DNA of 64,000 bases from Bacillus swezeyi. GTDB lineage: Bacteria; Bacillota; Bacilli; Bacillales; Bacillaceae. The notes below the pieces were generated by a model. The model saw only the letters and a program-made list of their open reading frames with translations. It was not told the DNA's origin and did not search any database. Shown piece after piece: positions 37,227-45,201 of the stretch. The position numbers and the translations under genes are program-made. Positions within the stretch are counted from its first letter, which is position 1. Every line of letters begins with the position of its first letter. Location of the stretch: positions 62,001-126,000 of the forward strand of contig NZ_MRBK01000011.1 in NCBI RefSeq assembly GCF_001969815.1, in the 5' to 3' direction.

Positions 37227-37607
37227 ATGGCAAACAATAACGAAAATAACAAAATGAGCCGTGAAGAAGCAGGTAGAAAAGGCGGGGAGAAAACAAGCCA
37301 AAACCATGATAAAGAGTTCTACCAAGAAATCGGCCATAAAGGCGGGGAAACAACAAGCCAAAACCATGATAAGGAATTCTACCAAGAAATCGGCGAAAAA
37401 GGCGGAGAAAAGACAAGCCAAACTCATGACAAAGAATTCTATCAAGAAATCGGTGAAAAAGGCGGAGAAAAGACAAGCCAAACTCATGATAAAGAGTTCT
37501 ACCAAGAGATCGGTCAAAAAGGCGGGGAAAAAACGAGTCAAAATCATGATAAGGAGTTTTACCGAGAGATCGGCGAAAAAGGCGGACGCCAAAGAAGAAG
37601 CGGTTAA
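37227..37607 (+). CDS. gsiB: General stress protein GsiB (LEA-like repeat protein)
   Basis: Hydrophilic protein of 126 residues made of five tandem 20-residue repeats (consensus GGEKTSQNHDKEFYQEIGEK), each encoded by a 60-bp DNA repeat, after an N-terminal SREEAGRKGG. It resembles plant group 1 LEA desiccation proteins and has no hydrophobic core. The start has AAAAGGAGGAG. B. subtilis GsiB is about 123 residues with the same five-repeat plan. A strong terminator follows. Confidence 0.96.
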   Translation: MANNNENNKMSREEAGRKGGEKTSQNHDKEFYQEIGHKGGETTSQNHDKEFYQEIGEKGGEKTSQTHDKEFYQEIGEKGGEKTSQTHDKEFYQEIGQKGGEKTSQNHDKEFYREIGEKGGRQRRSG

Positions 37608-37616
37608 TCAGCAGGA

Positions 37617-37650
37617 GAGAGGGGCTTTACAGCAGCCCCTCTCTTTTTTT
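37617..37650 (+). terminator. Terminator after gsiB
   Basis: Perfect 10-bp stem GAGAGGGGCT/AGCCCCTCTC followed by seven T's. Confidence 0.9.
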
Positions 37651-37831
37651 ATGCTTTAACTGTCCGCTAACCTGGATTTGTCTATATTAAATTATTATTA
37701 ATTATTGATCTTGAAATGAGATTTCCGCGGTGTTTTGTTATATAATTTACAGATGGTACTCTAATTGTAATGATGTGACTTTGAATATGCTAAAAAGTTA
37801 AGGACTAAAGTACTGGTGGGAGTGTACTCGA

Positions 37832-38872
37832 ATGGCAGCGTTGTTTAAATTTTTTCAGCACCCTGGGGTCAGGCGTTTTTTTGTTTTTGTAGTTTTGGCG
37901 GGGGTTTTATATCTATTCCGAAGCATGATGAATCTCATTTTGCTTACATTTATTTTCACCTTTTTAATGAACCGTTTGGAAAATGTGATCAGAAGCTTTT
38001 TAAACCGTTTTATTAAGGTCAGCCAGAGACTGATTATATCCTGTTTATACGCGGCTCTTGCCATCGGGCTTTCGATTGGCGGAGTGATGTATTATCCCGT
38101 GATCATCACGCAAATACAGCAGATTATTAAACAAGGAAAATATATCGCTTCTCACCCTGACAGTATTCCTTTTCTTGATATGATCACCGATATATTCGGC
38201 GATTTCAACCTGACATCATATTTGGAAAAAGGGCTTAACTTTATCTATACATATGTTACGGATATCAGCGCATTTGGCTTGCAAGTGATCCTGTCATTAA
38301 TTCTCAGCATGTTTTTCCTGATTGAAAAAGATAAAGTCATGAGCTTGATGAATAAATTTAAAACGAGCAAGGTCGCCGTTTTCTATGCAGAAATTGCGTA
38401 CTTTGGCAAAAAATTCACGAGAACGTTCGGCAAGGTGCTCGAAGCTCAGTTCATCATTGCCTCTATCAATTGCGCCTTAACGACAATCGCTCTCGGAATC
38501 ATGGGTTTTCCTCAGCTTTTCGGCCTGGCGGTGATGGTGTTTTTCCTTGGATTGGTTCCGGTCGCCGGTGTTGTCATTTCCCTCATTCCGCTGAGCATCA
38601 TCGCGTACAGCATCGGCGGGATCGCTTATATTGTTTCTTTGGTCCTGGTCATCATGATTGTTCATGCGATCGAAACCTATTTCCTGAATCCGAAATTGAT
38701 GTCCGCAAAGACGGAGCTGCCGATTTTCTTCACGTTTATCGTGTTGATTTTCTCTGAACATTTTATAGGGATTTGGGGACTAATCATCGGGATTCCAATA
38801 TTTGTTTTCTTATTGGATATACTGGATGTGACAAATCGAGAAGAAAACCGAACGGCCGGCATTAATAAATAG
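37832..38872 (+). CDS. ydbI: AI-2E family transporter YdbI
   Basis: Polytopic membrane protein of 346 residues of the AI-2E/PerM (UPF0118) family with about eight hydrophobic segments. Family segments are FIFTFLMNRLENVIRSFLNR near the N terminus and FFLGLVPVAGVVISLIPLSI and the late LNPKLMSAKTELP motif. Family members include sodium-proton antiporters and autoinducer-2 exporters; the substrate is unknown here. The start follows GGTGGGAGTG. It is located as in B. subtilis. Confidence 0.88.
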   Translation: MAALFKFFQHPGVRRFFVFVVLAGVLYLFRSMMNLILLTFIFTFLMNRLENVIRSFLNRFIKVSQRLIISCLYAALAIGLSIGGVMYYPVIITQIQQIIKQGKYIASHPDSIPFLDMITDIFGDFNLTSYLEKGLNFIYTYVTDISAFGLQVILSLILSMFFLIEKDKVMSLMNKFKTSKVAVFYAEIAYFGKKFTRTFGKVLEAQFIIASINCALTTIALGIMGFPQLFGLAVMVFFLGLVPVAGVVISLIPLSIIAYSIGGIAYIVSLVLVIMIVHAIETYFLNPKLMSAKTELPIFFTFIVLIFSEHFIGIWGLIIGIPIFVFLLDILDVTNREENRTAGINK

Positions 38873-38948
38873 CATATATTTGTAAATCAAAAAAGGTGGT
38901 TTACATATTTCGAATTTTCAGGTATAACTGTTATATAATTATATAGCG

Positions 38949-39088
38949 CCACACGTTTAATCCTTTTGTAGGAGTGGGGGACCCGATCATTTGGGGTGAA
39001 TTTTTCTGTTCTATAACGGACAGAAAGACGGACATCTCTTCGTCCGAACCCGTCAGCTAACCTCATCAACGTGAAGAGAGTCATGTGG
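38949..39088 (+). ncRNA. c-di-AMP riboswitch (ydaO-yuaA type)
   Basis: The conserved core matches the ydaO-type riboswitch as I recall it: GGAGTGGGGGACCCGA (38971-38986), GGGGTGAAT (38993-39001), then CGTCCGAACCCGTCAGCTAA (39041-39060) and CCTC. CCACA (38949-38953) and TGTGG (39084-39088) can form the closing helix. A -10 element TATAAT lies at 38934-38939. The expression platform is the terminator at 39107. In B. subtilis such RNAs shut off potassium uptake genes (kimA, ktrAB) when c-di-AMP is high. Confidence 0.88.
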
Positions 39089-39106
39089 AACCAAATTGAA
39101 TGGTAA

Positions 39107-39139
39107 AAGCCCGTGGGAGATCTCTCATGGGCTTTTTTT
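39107..39139 (+). terminator. Riboswitch-controlled terminator before the symporter gene
   Basis: AAGCCCGTGGGAGA/TCTCTCATGGGCTT stem followed by a T run, between the riboswitch and the ribosome binding site (GAAAGGGGAGG). It is the likely OFF-state terminator. Confidence 0.85.
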
Positions 39140-39158
39140 AGAAAGGGGAGGCATCAAT

Positions 39159-40403
39159 ATGAAGTTAGCTACAAAGATTATCATTGGCTTATTGCTCGGT
39201 GCAGCTGTCGGTATTATTTTAAATGTCACTTCACCGGACTTATTTAACAAGCTAAATACATTTTTATTCGGACCGCTCGGCACGATCTTTTTAAATCTGA
39301 TTAAAATGCTTGTTGTACCGATTGTTTTCTTCTCTCTCACTTTAGGGGTAGCGGGACTTGGAGATCCGAAGAAGCTTGGCAGAATCGGTGCGAAGACGAT
39401 TTCTTACTTTTTGACAACGACTGCGGTCGCTATTACTATCGGACTTATTTTGGCACTGGTCATAAAGCCGGGGAAAATTGGGACCTATGATACAAGCGCT
39501 GCCGAATACTCTGCGGAGAAAGCGCCAAACGTTGCTGAAACGCTTTTGAATATCATTCCGACAAACCCTGTTCAAGCGATGGCTGAAGGAAATATGCTGC
39601 AAATCATCGCCTTCTCCATCTTAGTCGGCCTCGGGATTACAATGCTTGGGAAAAAAGCGGATGCCCTTCTGAAAGTGGTTGAACAAGGGAACGATTTAAT
39701 GATGTACCTCGTCAACTTTGTCATGAAGTTCGCGCCATATGGAACGTTCGGTTTGATCGCAGGCGCAATCGGAAGTCAAGGCTGGGATGCCATCAAAGCG
39801 ATGGGACTTTATATGATTGTCGTTATTCTTGCTCTTTTCATCCATGCGGTCGTTACGTACGGCTCGACAGTGGCTCTGATTGCAAAACGAAATCCTTTAA
39901 CATTCTTTAAAGATTTTTCAGAAGTGATGGTTGTTGCGTTCAGTACGTCAAGCAGTAATGCGACATTGCCGGTTTCGATGGACGTCGCTCAAAGAAAGCT
40001 GAAAGTACCTGAGCCGATCAGCAGCTTTGTTCAGCCGCTCGGAGCTACGATCAATATGGACGGAACGGCGATCATGCAAGGGGTTGCGACAGTGTTTATC
40101 GCCCAGGTTTACAATGTTGACCTGTCATTTACCCAGCTGATAACAGTCGTACTGACAGCAGTGCTTGCCAGCATCGGAACAGCGGGGGTTCCCGGCGTTG
40201 GATTGATCCTTCTGGCAATGGTTCTTCAGACGGTTGGTCTACCTGTTGAAGGAATTGCGCTAATATTGGGAATTGACCGACTCTTGGACATGATCCGGAC
40301 GGCTGTCAACACAACAGGGGATGCGGCATGTGCCGTCATTGTCACCGAGACAGAGAAAAAACACGGCAAAATCGAAGCCCCTCATACAGAAGTGTCCATG
40401 TAA
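39159..40403 (+). CDS. Dicarboxylate/amino acid:cation symporter (DAACS/SLC1 family)
   Basis: SLC1-type transporter of 414 residues with the family topology. Key motifs are FSTSSSNATLPVSMDVAQRK (serine-rich hairpin HP1), NMDGTAIMQGVATVFIAQVY (NMDG helix 7), the HP2 loop GTAGVPG, and DRLLDMIRTAVNTTGDAACA (helix 8, Asp and Arg that bind the amino/carboxyl groups). The RTAxNTTGD pattern suggests an acidic amino acid or dicarboxylate substrate. It does not resemble B. subtilis DctP closely. The start follows GAAAGGGGAGG, behind a c-di-AMP riboswitch. Confidence 0.9.
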   Translation: MKLATKIIIGLLLGAAVGIILNVTSPDLFNKLNTFLFGPLGTIFLNLIKMLVVPIVFFSLTLGVAGLGDPKKLGRIGAKTISYFLTTTAVAITIGLILALVIKPGKIGTYDTSAAEYSAEKAPNVAETLLNIIPTNPVQAMAEGNMLQIIAFSILVGLGITMLGKKADALLKVVEQGNDLMMYLVNFVMKFAPYGTFGLIAGAIGSQGWDAIKAMGLYMIVVILALFIHAVVTYGSTVALIAKRNPLTFFKDFSEVMVVAFSTSSSNATLPVSMDVAQRKLKVPEPISSFVQPLGATINMDGTAIMQGVATVFIAQVYNVDLSFTQLITVVLTAVLASIGTAGVPGVGLILLAMVLQTVGLPVEGIALILGIDRLLDMIRTAVNTTGDAACAVIVTETEKKHGKIEAPHTEVSM

Positions 40404-40421
40404 AGCAAAAATGCTATAATC

Positions 40422-40456
40422 AAACAGTGCCTGTTTCAGGCGCTGTTTATTTTTTT
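40422..40456 (+). terminator. Terminator after the symporter gene
   Basis: AAACAGTGCCTG/CAGGCGCTGTTT stem followed by a T-rich tail. A TATAAT at 40414-40419 lies just before it, without a clear -35. Confidence 0.75.
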
Positions 40457-40473
40457 GGATTGAGGAGGAAATC

Positions 40474-41400
40474 ATGGCGAAACATCCTGTTTTACATATA
40501 GAAAACGTAGATAAAAACATGGACGGCCGGATGATACTGCACGATATTCATTTGACGGCGGAGGAAGGCGAAATCATCGGCCTGCTCGGTCCGAACGGTT
40601 CGGGAAAAACAACGCTCATCAAATTGATCACCGGTTTAATCCAAATGAGCGGCGGTTCGATTGCCATAAACGGTTTCCCGATTGACCGCCAATTTGAACA
40701 AGCGATTCAAGCGGTCGGAGCGATCGTCGAAAATCCTGAATTTTACCCGTATTTGACAGGCTATGAAAATCTGAAACATTATGCCAATATGCATCACGAT
40801 ATTACAATTGAAAGATTAAAAGAAGTGGTCATAAGAGTCGGTCTGGAAGCGGCGATTCATGATAAAGTGAAAACATATTCGCTCGGAATGAAGCAGCGTC
40901 TCGGAATTGCTCAGGCGATTCTTCACCGGCCCAAGCTGCTGATTTTGGACGAACCGACAAATGGATTGGATCCGGCGGGAATGAAAGATTTCCGTGAACA
41001 TTTGCGGGAACTGGCCAAAGAGGAAGGGACGGCGATCCTTTTTGCCACCCACTTGCTGAAGGAAGTGGAAGACTTGTGCGACCGCGTCGTCATTCTTCAA
41101 AAAGGAAAGATCAAATCGGAAGTCATCCTGAATGATAGAGACGAAAAACGGGAAAAGGCGCTTTTGGAAGTGCAGCCTCAGGAAAAAGCGCTTCAGTGGC
41201 TGTCAGAGCATGGATATGAAGCATATGCAGAAAAAGGAATGCTGGCCGTCAAAGTCGCGAAAGCGCAAATACCGGCTTTAAACCAACAGCTTGTCGCAAA
41301 CGATATCGACGTCTATTCGATATCGCCGTTTAAACATTCTCTTGAGGATGAATATATGGTGTTGACGAATGGGACGGAAGAGAGGAATTCTGATGTTTAG
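40474..41400 (+). CDS. ydbJ: ABC transporter ATP-binding protein YdbJ
   Basis: ABC ATPase of 308 residues with Walker A GLLGPNGSGKTTLIKL, signature YSLGMKQRLGIAQAI, Walker B LLILDEPTNGLDP and the H-loop FATHLLKEVEDLCD. The roughly 90-residue C-terminal extension is typical of BcrA/NatA-type exporters of antibiotics or ions. It overlaps the permease gene ydbK by 8 bp. The substrate is unknown. Confidence 0.92.
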   Translation: MAKHPVLHIENVDKNMDGRMILHDIHLTAEEGEIIGLLGPNGSGKTTLIKLITGLIQMSGGSIAINGFPIDRQFEQAIQAVGAIVENPEFYPYLTGYENLKHYANMHHDITIERLKEVVIRVGLEAAIHDKVKTYSLGMKQRLGIAQAILHRPKLLILDEPTNGLDPAGMKDFREHLRELAKEEGTAILFATHLLKEVEDLCDRVVILQKGKIKSEVILNDRDEKREKALLEVQPQEKALQWLSEHGYEAYAEKGMLAVKVAKAQIPALNQQLVANDIDVYSISPFKHSLEDEYMVLTNGTEERNSDV

Positions 41401-42160
41401 ACTGATTCAAAACGAGCATGTCAAACTGCTTAAGCGAAGAGTAACATTTGTATCGCTGGCTCTGATTGTTATCCTGCAATTTCTGCTTGCTTTGGTGACG
41501 AAGAGGATCCTGATGGGAGCCGGCGCCGATGATCATTTTATCGGCTATTTTTCGTTTGCGCCAAACCTCAATATTCTCTTGCAGGGACTTTCGATTGTGG
41601 TGGCAGCCTCCATCATATCGTTTGAATATGATAAAAAGACGATCAAATTTTTGCTGATCCGCCCTGTCAGCAGGGAGAAAATTTTAGTTTCAAAGTTTTT
41701 GACGAGCGTGCTCGCAAGCATTTGGCTTTTTTTCATCTACTACGGATTTTCTTTGCTGTTCGGCCTGCTCTTTTTCGGTGTGAAGCTTGACGAAAAAGCG
41801 GAGCCGTTATTTTTAAATACGCTCCAGCTAATCGGTTCACAGTGGCTTGAAGTTTTTTTGATGGTTTCGTTTGCCTTTTTATGCTCGGCATTGTTTAGAA
41901 GCAGTGCGCTCAGCATCATGGTTTCGATTGTCGTACTGTATGGAGCGAAAATGCTTGTTACGATCATGTCGTACTTGGAAAACCCGCTTGGGAAATTTTT
42001 GCTGTTTGCCAACACCGATTTAACCCAATACGCTGGACAGACAAAGCCGCTGTTTGCGGGAATGACACCTTTATTTTCACTGTTTATCATCTTCACCCAT
42101 TTCGTATTTTTTCTCGGTGCGGCTTGGTGGAGCTTCTGTAAACGAGATATGAGGGTATAA
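41393..42160 (+). CDS. ydbK: ABC transporter permease YdbK
   Basis: ABC-2-type permease of 255 residues with about six hydrophobic segments and a typical N terminus (MFRLIQNEHVKLLKRR). It forms a transporter with YdbJ. The ATG at 41393 follows GAGAGGAATTCTG inside the end of ydbJ; a start upstream at 41369 lacks a site. The role in export is inferred from the ABC-2 type. Confidence 0.9.
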   Translation: MFRLIQNEHVKLLKRRVTFVSLALIVILQFLLALVTKRILMGAGADDHFIGYFSFAPNLNILLQGLSIVVAASIISFEYDKKTIKFLLIRPVSREKILVSKFLTSVLASIWLFFIYYGFSLLFGLLFFGVKLDEKAEPLFLNTLQLIGSQWLEVFLMVSFAFLCSALFRSSALSIMVSIVVLYGAKMLVTIMSYLENPLGKFLLFANTDLTQYAGQTKPLFAGMTPLFSLFIIFTHFVFFLGAAWWSFCKRDMRV

Positions 42161-42283
42161 AAGATATTTGTCAAAAGTGTGACGAAAGGAATGACACTTT
42201 TGTGAAAAATGTCGCATTTACCGATTCATAATCCCTTTTTCCCTTATAATTTGAACGATAAGGGAATGGGGGATGAGACATCT

Positions 42284-42622
42284 ATGAGAAAATTTATTAC
42301 GGCTATGCCGATGATTTTGCTGTTGTCATTTTCATTCGCATCTTTTGCATTTCATTTCGATCATCTCGTTTATTTTAGACTTGCACTTGGAATGTTTTCG
42401 CTTGCAGGTTTGTTTATGTTATATCAATTAAAAAACGGCGTCCGCCTTTTTATGGGGTATCTTTATGCAAGCTGGATCGTGCTGGCCGGCATTGCCGCAT
42501 ATGAAGAACCGCTTTTTTCCGACTTTTTCTTCGGCGGTCTTGCGGTCACGATGGGCTATTTAACATACATGCTGATCTACCTCGGTATGAAGGTGGACGG
42601 CAGGGACGGTCAAACCGTTTAA
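42284..42622 (+). CDS. ydbL: Hypothetical membrane protein YdbL
   Basis: Small protein of 112 residues with four hydrophobic segments (FITAMPMILLLSFSFASFAF, LALGMFSLAGLFMLYQL, LYASWIVLAGIAAY, FFFGGLAVTMGYLTYMLIYL). The length matches B. subtilis YdbL. The start at 42284 follows GGGGGATGAGACATC. The function is unknown. It follows ydbJK but has a 123-bp gap, and is closed by a terminator. Confidence 0.82.
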   Translation: MRKFITAMPMILLLSFSFASFAFHFDHLVYFRLALGMFSLAGLFMLYQLKNGVRLFMGYLYASWIVLAGIAAYEEPLFSDFFFGGLAVTMGYLTYMLIYLGMKVDGRDGQTV

Positions 42623-42631
42623 ATCAAAAGA

Positions 42632-42664
42632 AAAGTGCGCACTCGCCGAGTGCGTGCTTTTTTG
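42632..42664 (+). terminator. Terminator after ydbL
   Basis: CGCACTCG/CGAGTGCG (with AAAGTG and TGCTTT extensions) and a T run. Confidence 0.85.
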
Positions 42665-42752
42665 CATGATCATGGTTATTGGTTGCACATTCGCTTTTAT
42701 AAAACTATAATACTTATTAAACTTATCGGAATTATGTCAGGAGGGTGCCGGT

Positions 42753-43901
42753 GTGTGCTCAGTATTTGTAAAAAATGAAAAACAGCAGGAATGGCTAAGC
42801 AAAATTGGGAATCTTGCAGATGAGTTTGCGAAAACGTCAGCCTATTATGATGAACATGCTTTGTTTCCTGAAGAACATGTTCAAAAGCTGCGTGATTCAG
42901 GCTATACAGCGCTGACTGTCGGCAAAGACTACGGAGGAGAAGGCATTTCGCTTTATGACATGCTGCTCTTTCAGGAAAGGCTGGCCAAAGGCGACGGACC
43001 CACGGCTCTCAGCATCGGCTGGCACTTGAGTGTGATGGGGGAATTGGCAGAAGGAAACAGCTGGGACAATGATGTGTTTACTTTGATTTCTGAAGAAGCG
43101 TTAAACGGTGCGCTTATCAACAGAGCAGCCAGCGAAGCGCAGACAGGCAGCCCGACGAGAGGCGGCCGCCCTGGTACGAATGCCGTCAGAGAAGGGGACG
43201 GCTGGGTAGTTAATGGGAGAAAAACCTTTACGACAATGTCTCCCGTGCTAGATTATTTTCTTGTCACCGCATGGGTTGAAGAAAAACAAACGATCGGCGT
43301 TTTTTTAATTCATAAGGACACGGAAGGACTGGCAATCGAAGAAACATGGGATATGATCGCGATGCGAGGCACTGGGAGCCATGATCTAGTTCTGACTGAT
43401 GTCCGCCTGAACGATTCCATGCTCGTTGAGCTGCAAATGAAAAAAAGAACGGATAAAATCAATGGCTGGCTTTTGCACATTCCGGCCGTTTATCTGGGGA
43501 TCGCGCAAGCAGCGAGAGATGATGCCGTCCGATTTGCAAATGACTATACGCCCAACAGTTTGAAAGGGCCGATTAAAGAAGTGCCCGCGGTTCAGCGGCA
43601 TATCGGTGAAATGGATCTTGAGCTGATGAAAGCCCGTCATTTTTTGTATCATGTCGCAGAGCTTTATGATGATCCAAAACGCCGCGGCCTTTTAACAGGA
43701 GAGCTTGGAGCCGTTAAGCATACGGTCACAAATACAGCTGTTGCTGTCGTAGACAAAGCGATGAGAGTCGTCGGAGCGAAAAGCCTGGCCAGAACAAACC
43801 CGCTGCAGAGATACTACCGCGACGTCCGGGCGGGACTCCACAACCCGCCGATGGATGATGCGACAATCAGCAAGCTTGCAGGATTGGCATTCAGCGAATA
43901 G
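42753..43901 (+). CDS. ydbM: Acyl-CoA dehydrogenase YdbM
   Basis: FAD-dependent acyl-CoA dehydrogenase-like protein of 382 residues: ALTVGKDYGGEGISLYDMLL in the N-terminal helical domain, GRKTFTTMSP and MIAMRGTGSHDLVLTDVRLN in the beta domain, and a C-terminal helical bundle. The usual catalytic Glu is not obvious at the expected position, so the reaction is uncertain (some relatives act on sulfur compounds). The start is GTG behind CAGGAGGGTG. It is monocistronic with its own terminator. Confidence 0.85.
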   Translation: MCSVFVKNEKQQEWLSKIGNLADEFAKTSAYYDEHALFPEEHVQKLRDSGYTALTVGKDYGGEGISLYDMLLFQERLAKGDGPTALSIGWHLSVMGELAEGNSWDNDVFTLISEEALNGALINRAASEAQTGSPTRGGRPGTNAVREGDGWVVNGRKTFTTMSPVLDYFLVTAWVEEKQTIGVFLIHKDTEGLAIEETWDMIAMRGTGSHDLVLTDVRLNDSMLVELQMKKRTDKINGWLLHIPAVYLGIAQAARDDAVRFANDYTPNSLKGPIKEVPAVQRHIGEMDLELMKARHFLYHVAELYDDPKRRGLLTGELGAVKHTVTNTAVAVVDKAMRVVGAKSLARTNPLQRYYRDVRAGLHNPPMDDATISKLAGLAFSE

Positions 43902-43921
43902 GATCTGCTTCACAAACGTCA

Positions 43922-43955
43922 AAAGAAGCCGGACAAAAACGTCCGGCTTCTTTTT
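43922..43955. terminator. Bidirectional terminator between ydbM and fbpB
   Basis: GAAGCCGGAC/GTCCGGCTTC with A- and T-rich flanks (AAAAGAAG … CTTCTTTTTA) between convergent genes. Confidence 0.85.
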
Positions 43956-44109
43956 ATAGTCGTTTTTCTTTAGAGACGGAGAGCAGACTGTTTTCATGTC
44001 TGCGGTCCATTTTCGCATAGATCATATCCATTTCTTTAGGGCTGCGGATGATTTCTTTCTTATATTCTTCGACAAGCTGATGGTAGGTTTTAATCTTTCG
44101 TTTTGACAT
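43954..44109 (-). CDS. fbpB: Fur-regulated basic protein B (FbpB)
   Basis: Small protein of 51 residues (MSKRKIKTYHQLVEEYKKEI … IYAKMDRRHE), rich in Lys/Arg, matching the FbpB family. In B. subtilis FbpB (YdbN) helps the small RNA FsrA repress iron-rich proteins during iron starvation. Its start codon overlaps the fbpA stop (TAATG), and AAAGGCGG precedes it within fbpA. It shares the Fur-controlled promoter upstream of fbpA. Confidence 0.8.
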   Translation of the reverse strand: MSKRKIKTYHQLVEEYKKEIIRSPKEMDMIYAKMDRRHENSLLSVSKEKRL

Positions 44110-44270
44110 TATTGTCCGCCTTTCTTTAATGATCGGTATTCGCTTTCAAGTTCGCTTAAAGTCAATTCATAAAGATGGCGTTCTGCTTTTTTGTATATAC
44201 CCAGCTGAATTAACCGCTGTATTAATCGTTTTCTTCTAATTTCCACCGCTTCTTTTAATTGAGGGGCCAT
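44109..44270 (-). CDS. fbpA: Fur-regulated basic protein A (FbpA)
   Basis: Small basic protein of 53 residues (EIRRKRLIQRLIQLGIYKKA, then HLYELTLSELESEYRSLKK) of the FbpA family, which is found widely in Bacillus. It is thought to act with the iron-sparing response of FsrA/FbpB; the molecular function is unproven. The ribosome binding site is GAGGTGAATATCT. A Fur box lies 31 bp upstream of the start codon. Confidence 0.8.
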   Translation of the reverse strand: MAPQLKEAVEIRRKRLIQRLIQLGIYKKAERHLYELTLSELESEYRSLKKGGQ

Positions 44271-44300
44271 AGATATTCACCTCATACTTATAATTGATAT

Positions 44301-44350
44301 TGATAATCATTATCACTTAGTATTATACAAAACAAAACCACATCCTGTAA
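44301..44350 (-). promoter_or_regulatory. fbpAB promoter with perfect Fur box
   Basis: On the minus strand TTACAG (44345-44350), 17 bp, TATAAT (44322-44327), then TGATAATGATTATCA (44301-44315), an exact 7-1-7 Fur box, at the transcription start region. Fur with iron should block transcription. Confidence 0.9.
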
Positions 44351-44722
44351 AGGGATATCCATTAAAGAATATTGAAGAAGAAAACAAAATATGAATTATT
44401 ATCCAATTAAAAGACAAAAAAAAGAAGCCGACATGGGCTTCACAACTAGAAAAAATAATTGCAAAATAGGAACAAAAATCATTCTACCTGATTATAAAAA
44501 ACGAATCAAGAACTTTTTGCGAAATTTCGACATTAACACGTTTCCCGGGAAATACTTTATGTCGAATCTTTGCTATACTGTTAAAAATTTTGAATCGGAA
44601 GCATAGAACATATTCAGCTGAAACAATTTTGACCGCTGCCCCGTCTTTTAAAGAGATAAGAAAATGGACATGGCTGCCCCCATGTCCAAAGAAAAAGACA
44701 TAAAAAGTTGACTTGATACGAA
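44351..44722. other. Intergenic region between fbpA promoter and ydbP
   Basis: The 372-bp AT-rich gap contains GAAGCCGACATGGGCTTC (44430-44447), a weak hairpin, and a perfect 9-bp hairpin TGGACATGG/CCATGTCCA (44665-44688) that is well placed as the ydbP terminator on the minus strand. The only ORF of note (44391-44606, 71 codons) has no ribosome binding site or family resemblance and is not annotated. Confidence 0.55.
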
Positions 44723-45043
44723 TTAGCTTATATGTTCGGACAAAAATTCGTTTACTTCTTCAGGCGTTTTGGCATTTGCGCTGTGAAGATGCCCTGTTTT
44801 TTCGCCATTTTTGAAAATTAATAGGCTTGGAATGCCCATGACTTGATACTTGTCGGCAAGCTCCGGAAGATCATCCTTGTTCAGTTCATACCACTCATTA
44901 TCCTGATATGCGTCAAGAATGTCGCCGATGAACATATTCATGCGGGTGCAGTCAGGGCACCAGTCAGCGTAAAACTTAACAATGATCTCTTTATCGGATT
45001 GAATCAATTCATTAAATTGTGCTTCTGTTGTGATTTTTTTCAA
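44723..45043 (-). CDS. ydbP: Thioredoxin-like protein YdbP
   Basis: Thioredoxin-fold protein of 106 residues with the active-site motif WCPDCTR (a variant of WCGPC, cysteines at about 30 and 33) and the cis-proline region MGIPSLLIFKNGE. The CPDC motif suggests a specialised thiol-disulfide role rather than general thioredoxin. The start has GGAGAGGTTCC. It is divergent from ddl. Confidence 0.9.
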   Translation of the reverse strand: MKKITTEAQFNELIQSDKEIIVKFYADWCPDCTRMNMFIGDILDAYQDNEWYELNKDDLPELADKYQVMGIPSLLIFKNGEKTGHLHSANAKTPEEVNEFLSEHIS

Positions 45044-45201
45044 TTGGAACCTCTCCTTTTCAATGCCATTTTAATATAAAATGAAAAGGATTTACATACA
45101 AATGCTTTTTTCTATACTGCTCAATGTATCTAAAATAATTAGATCATTTTCCTGGGAAAGTGATAAGATAGTAAAGATGAATCCAGTGGGGGGAGTACGA
45201 A

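Noticed and set aside
37270-37590. CRISPR-like tandem repeats
   Set aside because: The units are adjacent, without spacers, and encode the GsiB repeats in frame.
37261-37659. Lysine-rich 132-codon frame overlapping gsiB, and a hydrophobic frame on the other strand
   Set aside because: Both are produced by the 60-bp repeats read in other frames; gsiB has the ribosome binding site and the family match.
44391-44606. 71-codon ORF in the fbpA-ydbP gap
   Set aside because: No ribosome binding site, low-complexity composition and no recognisable family.
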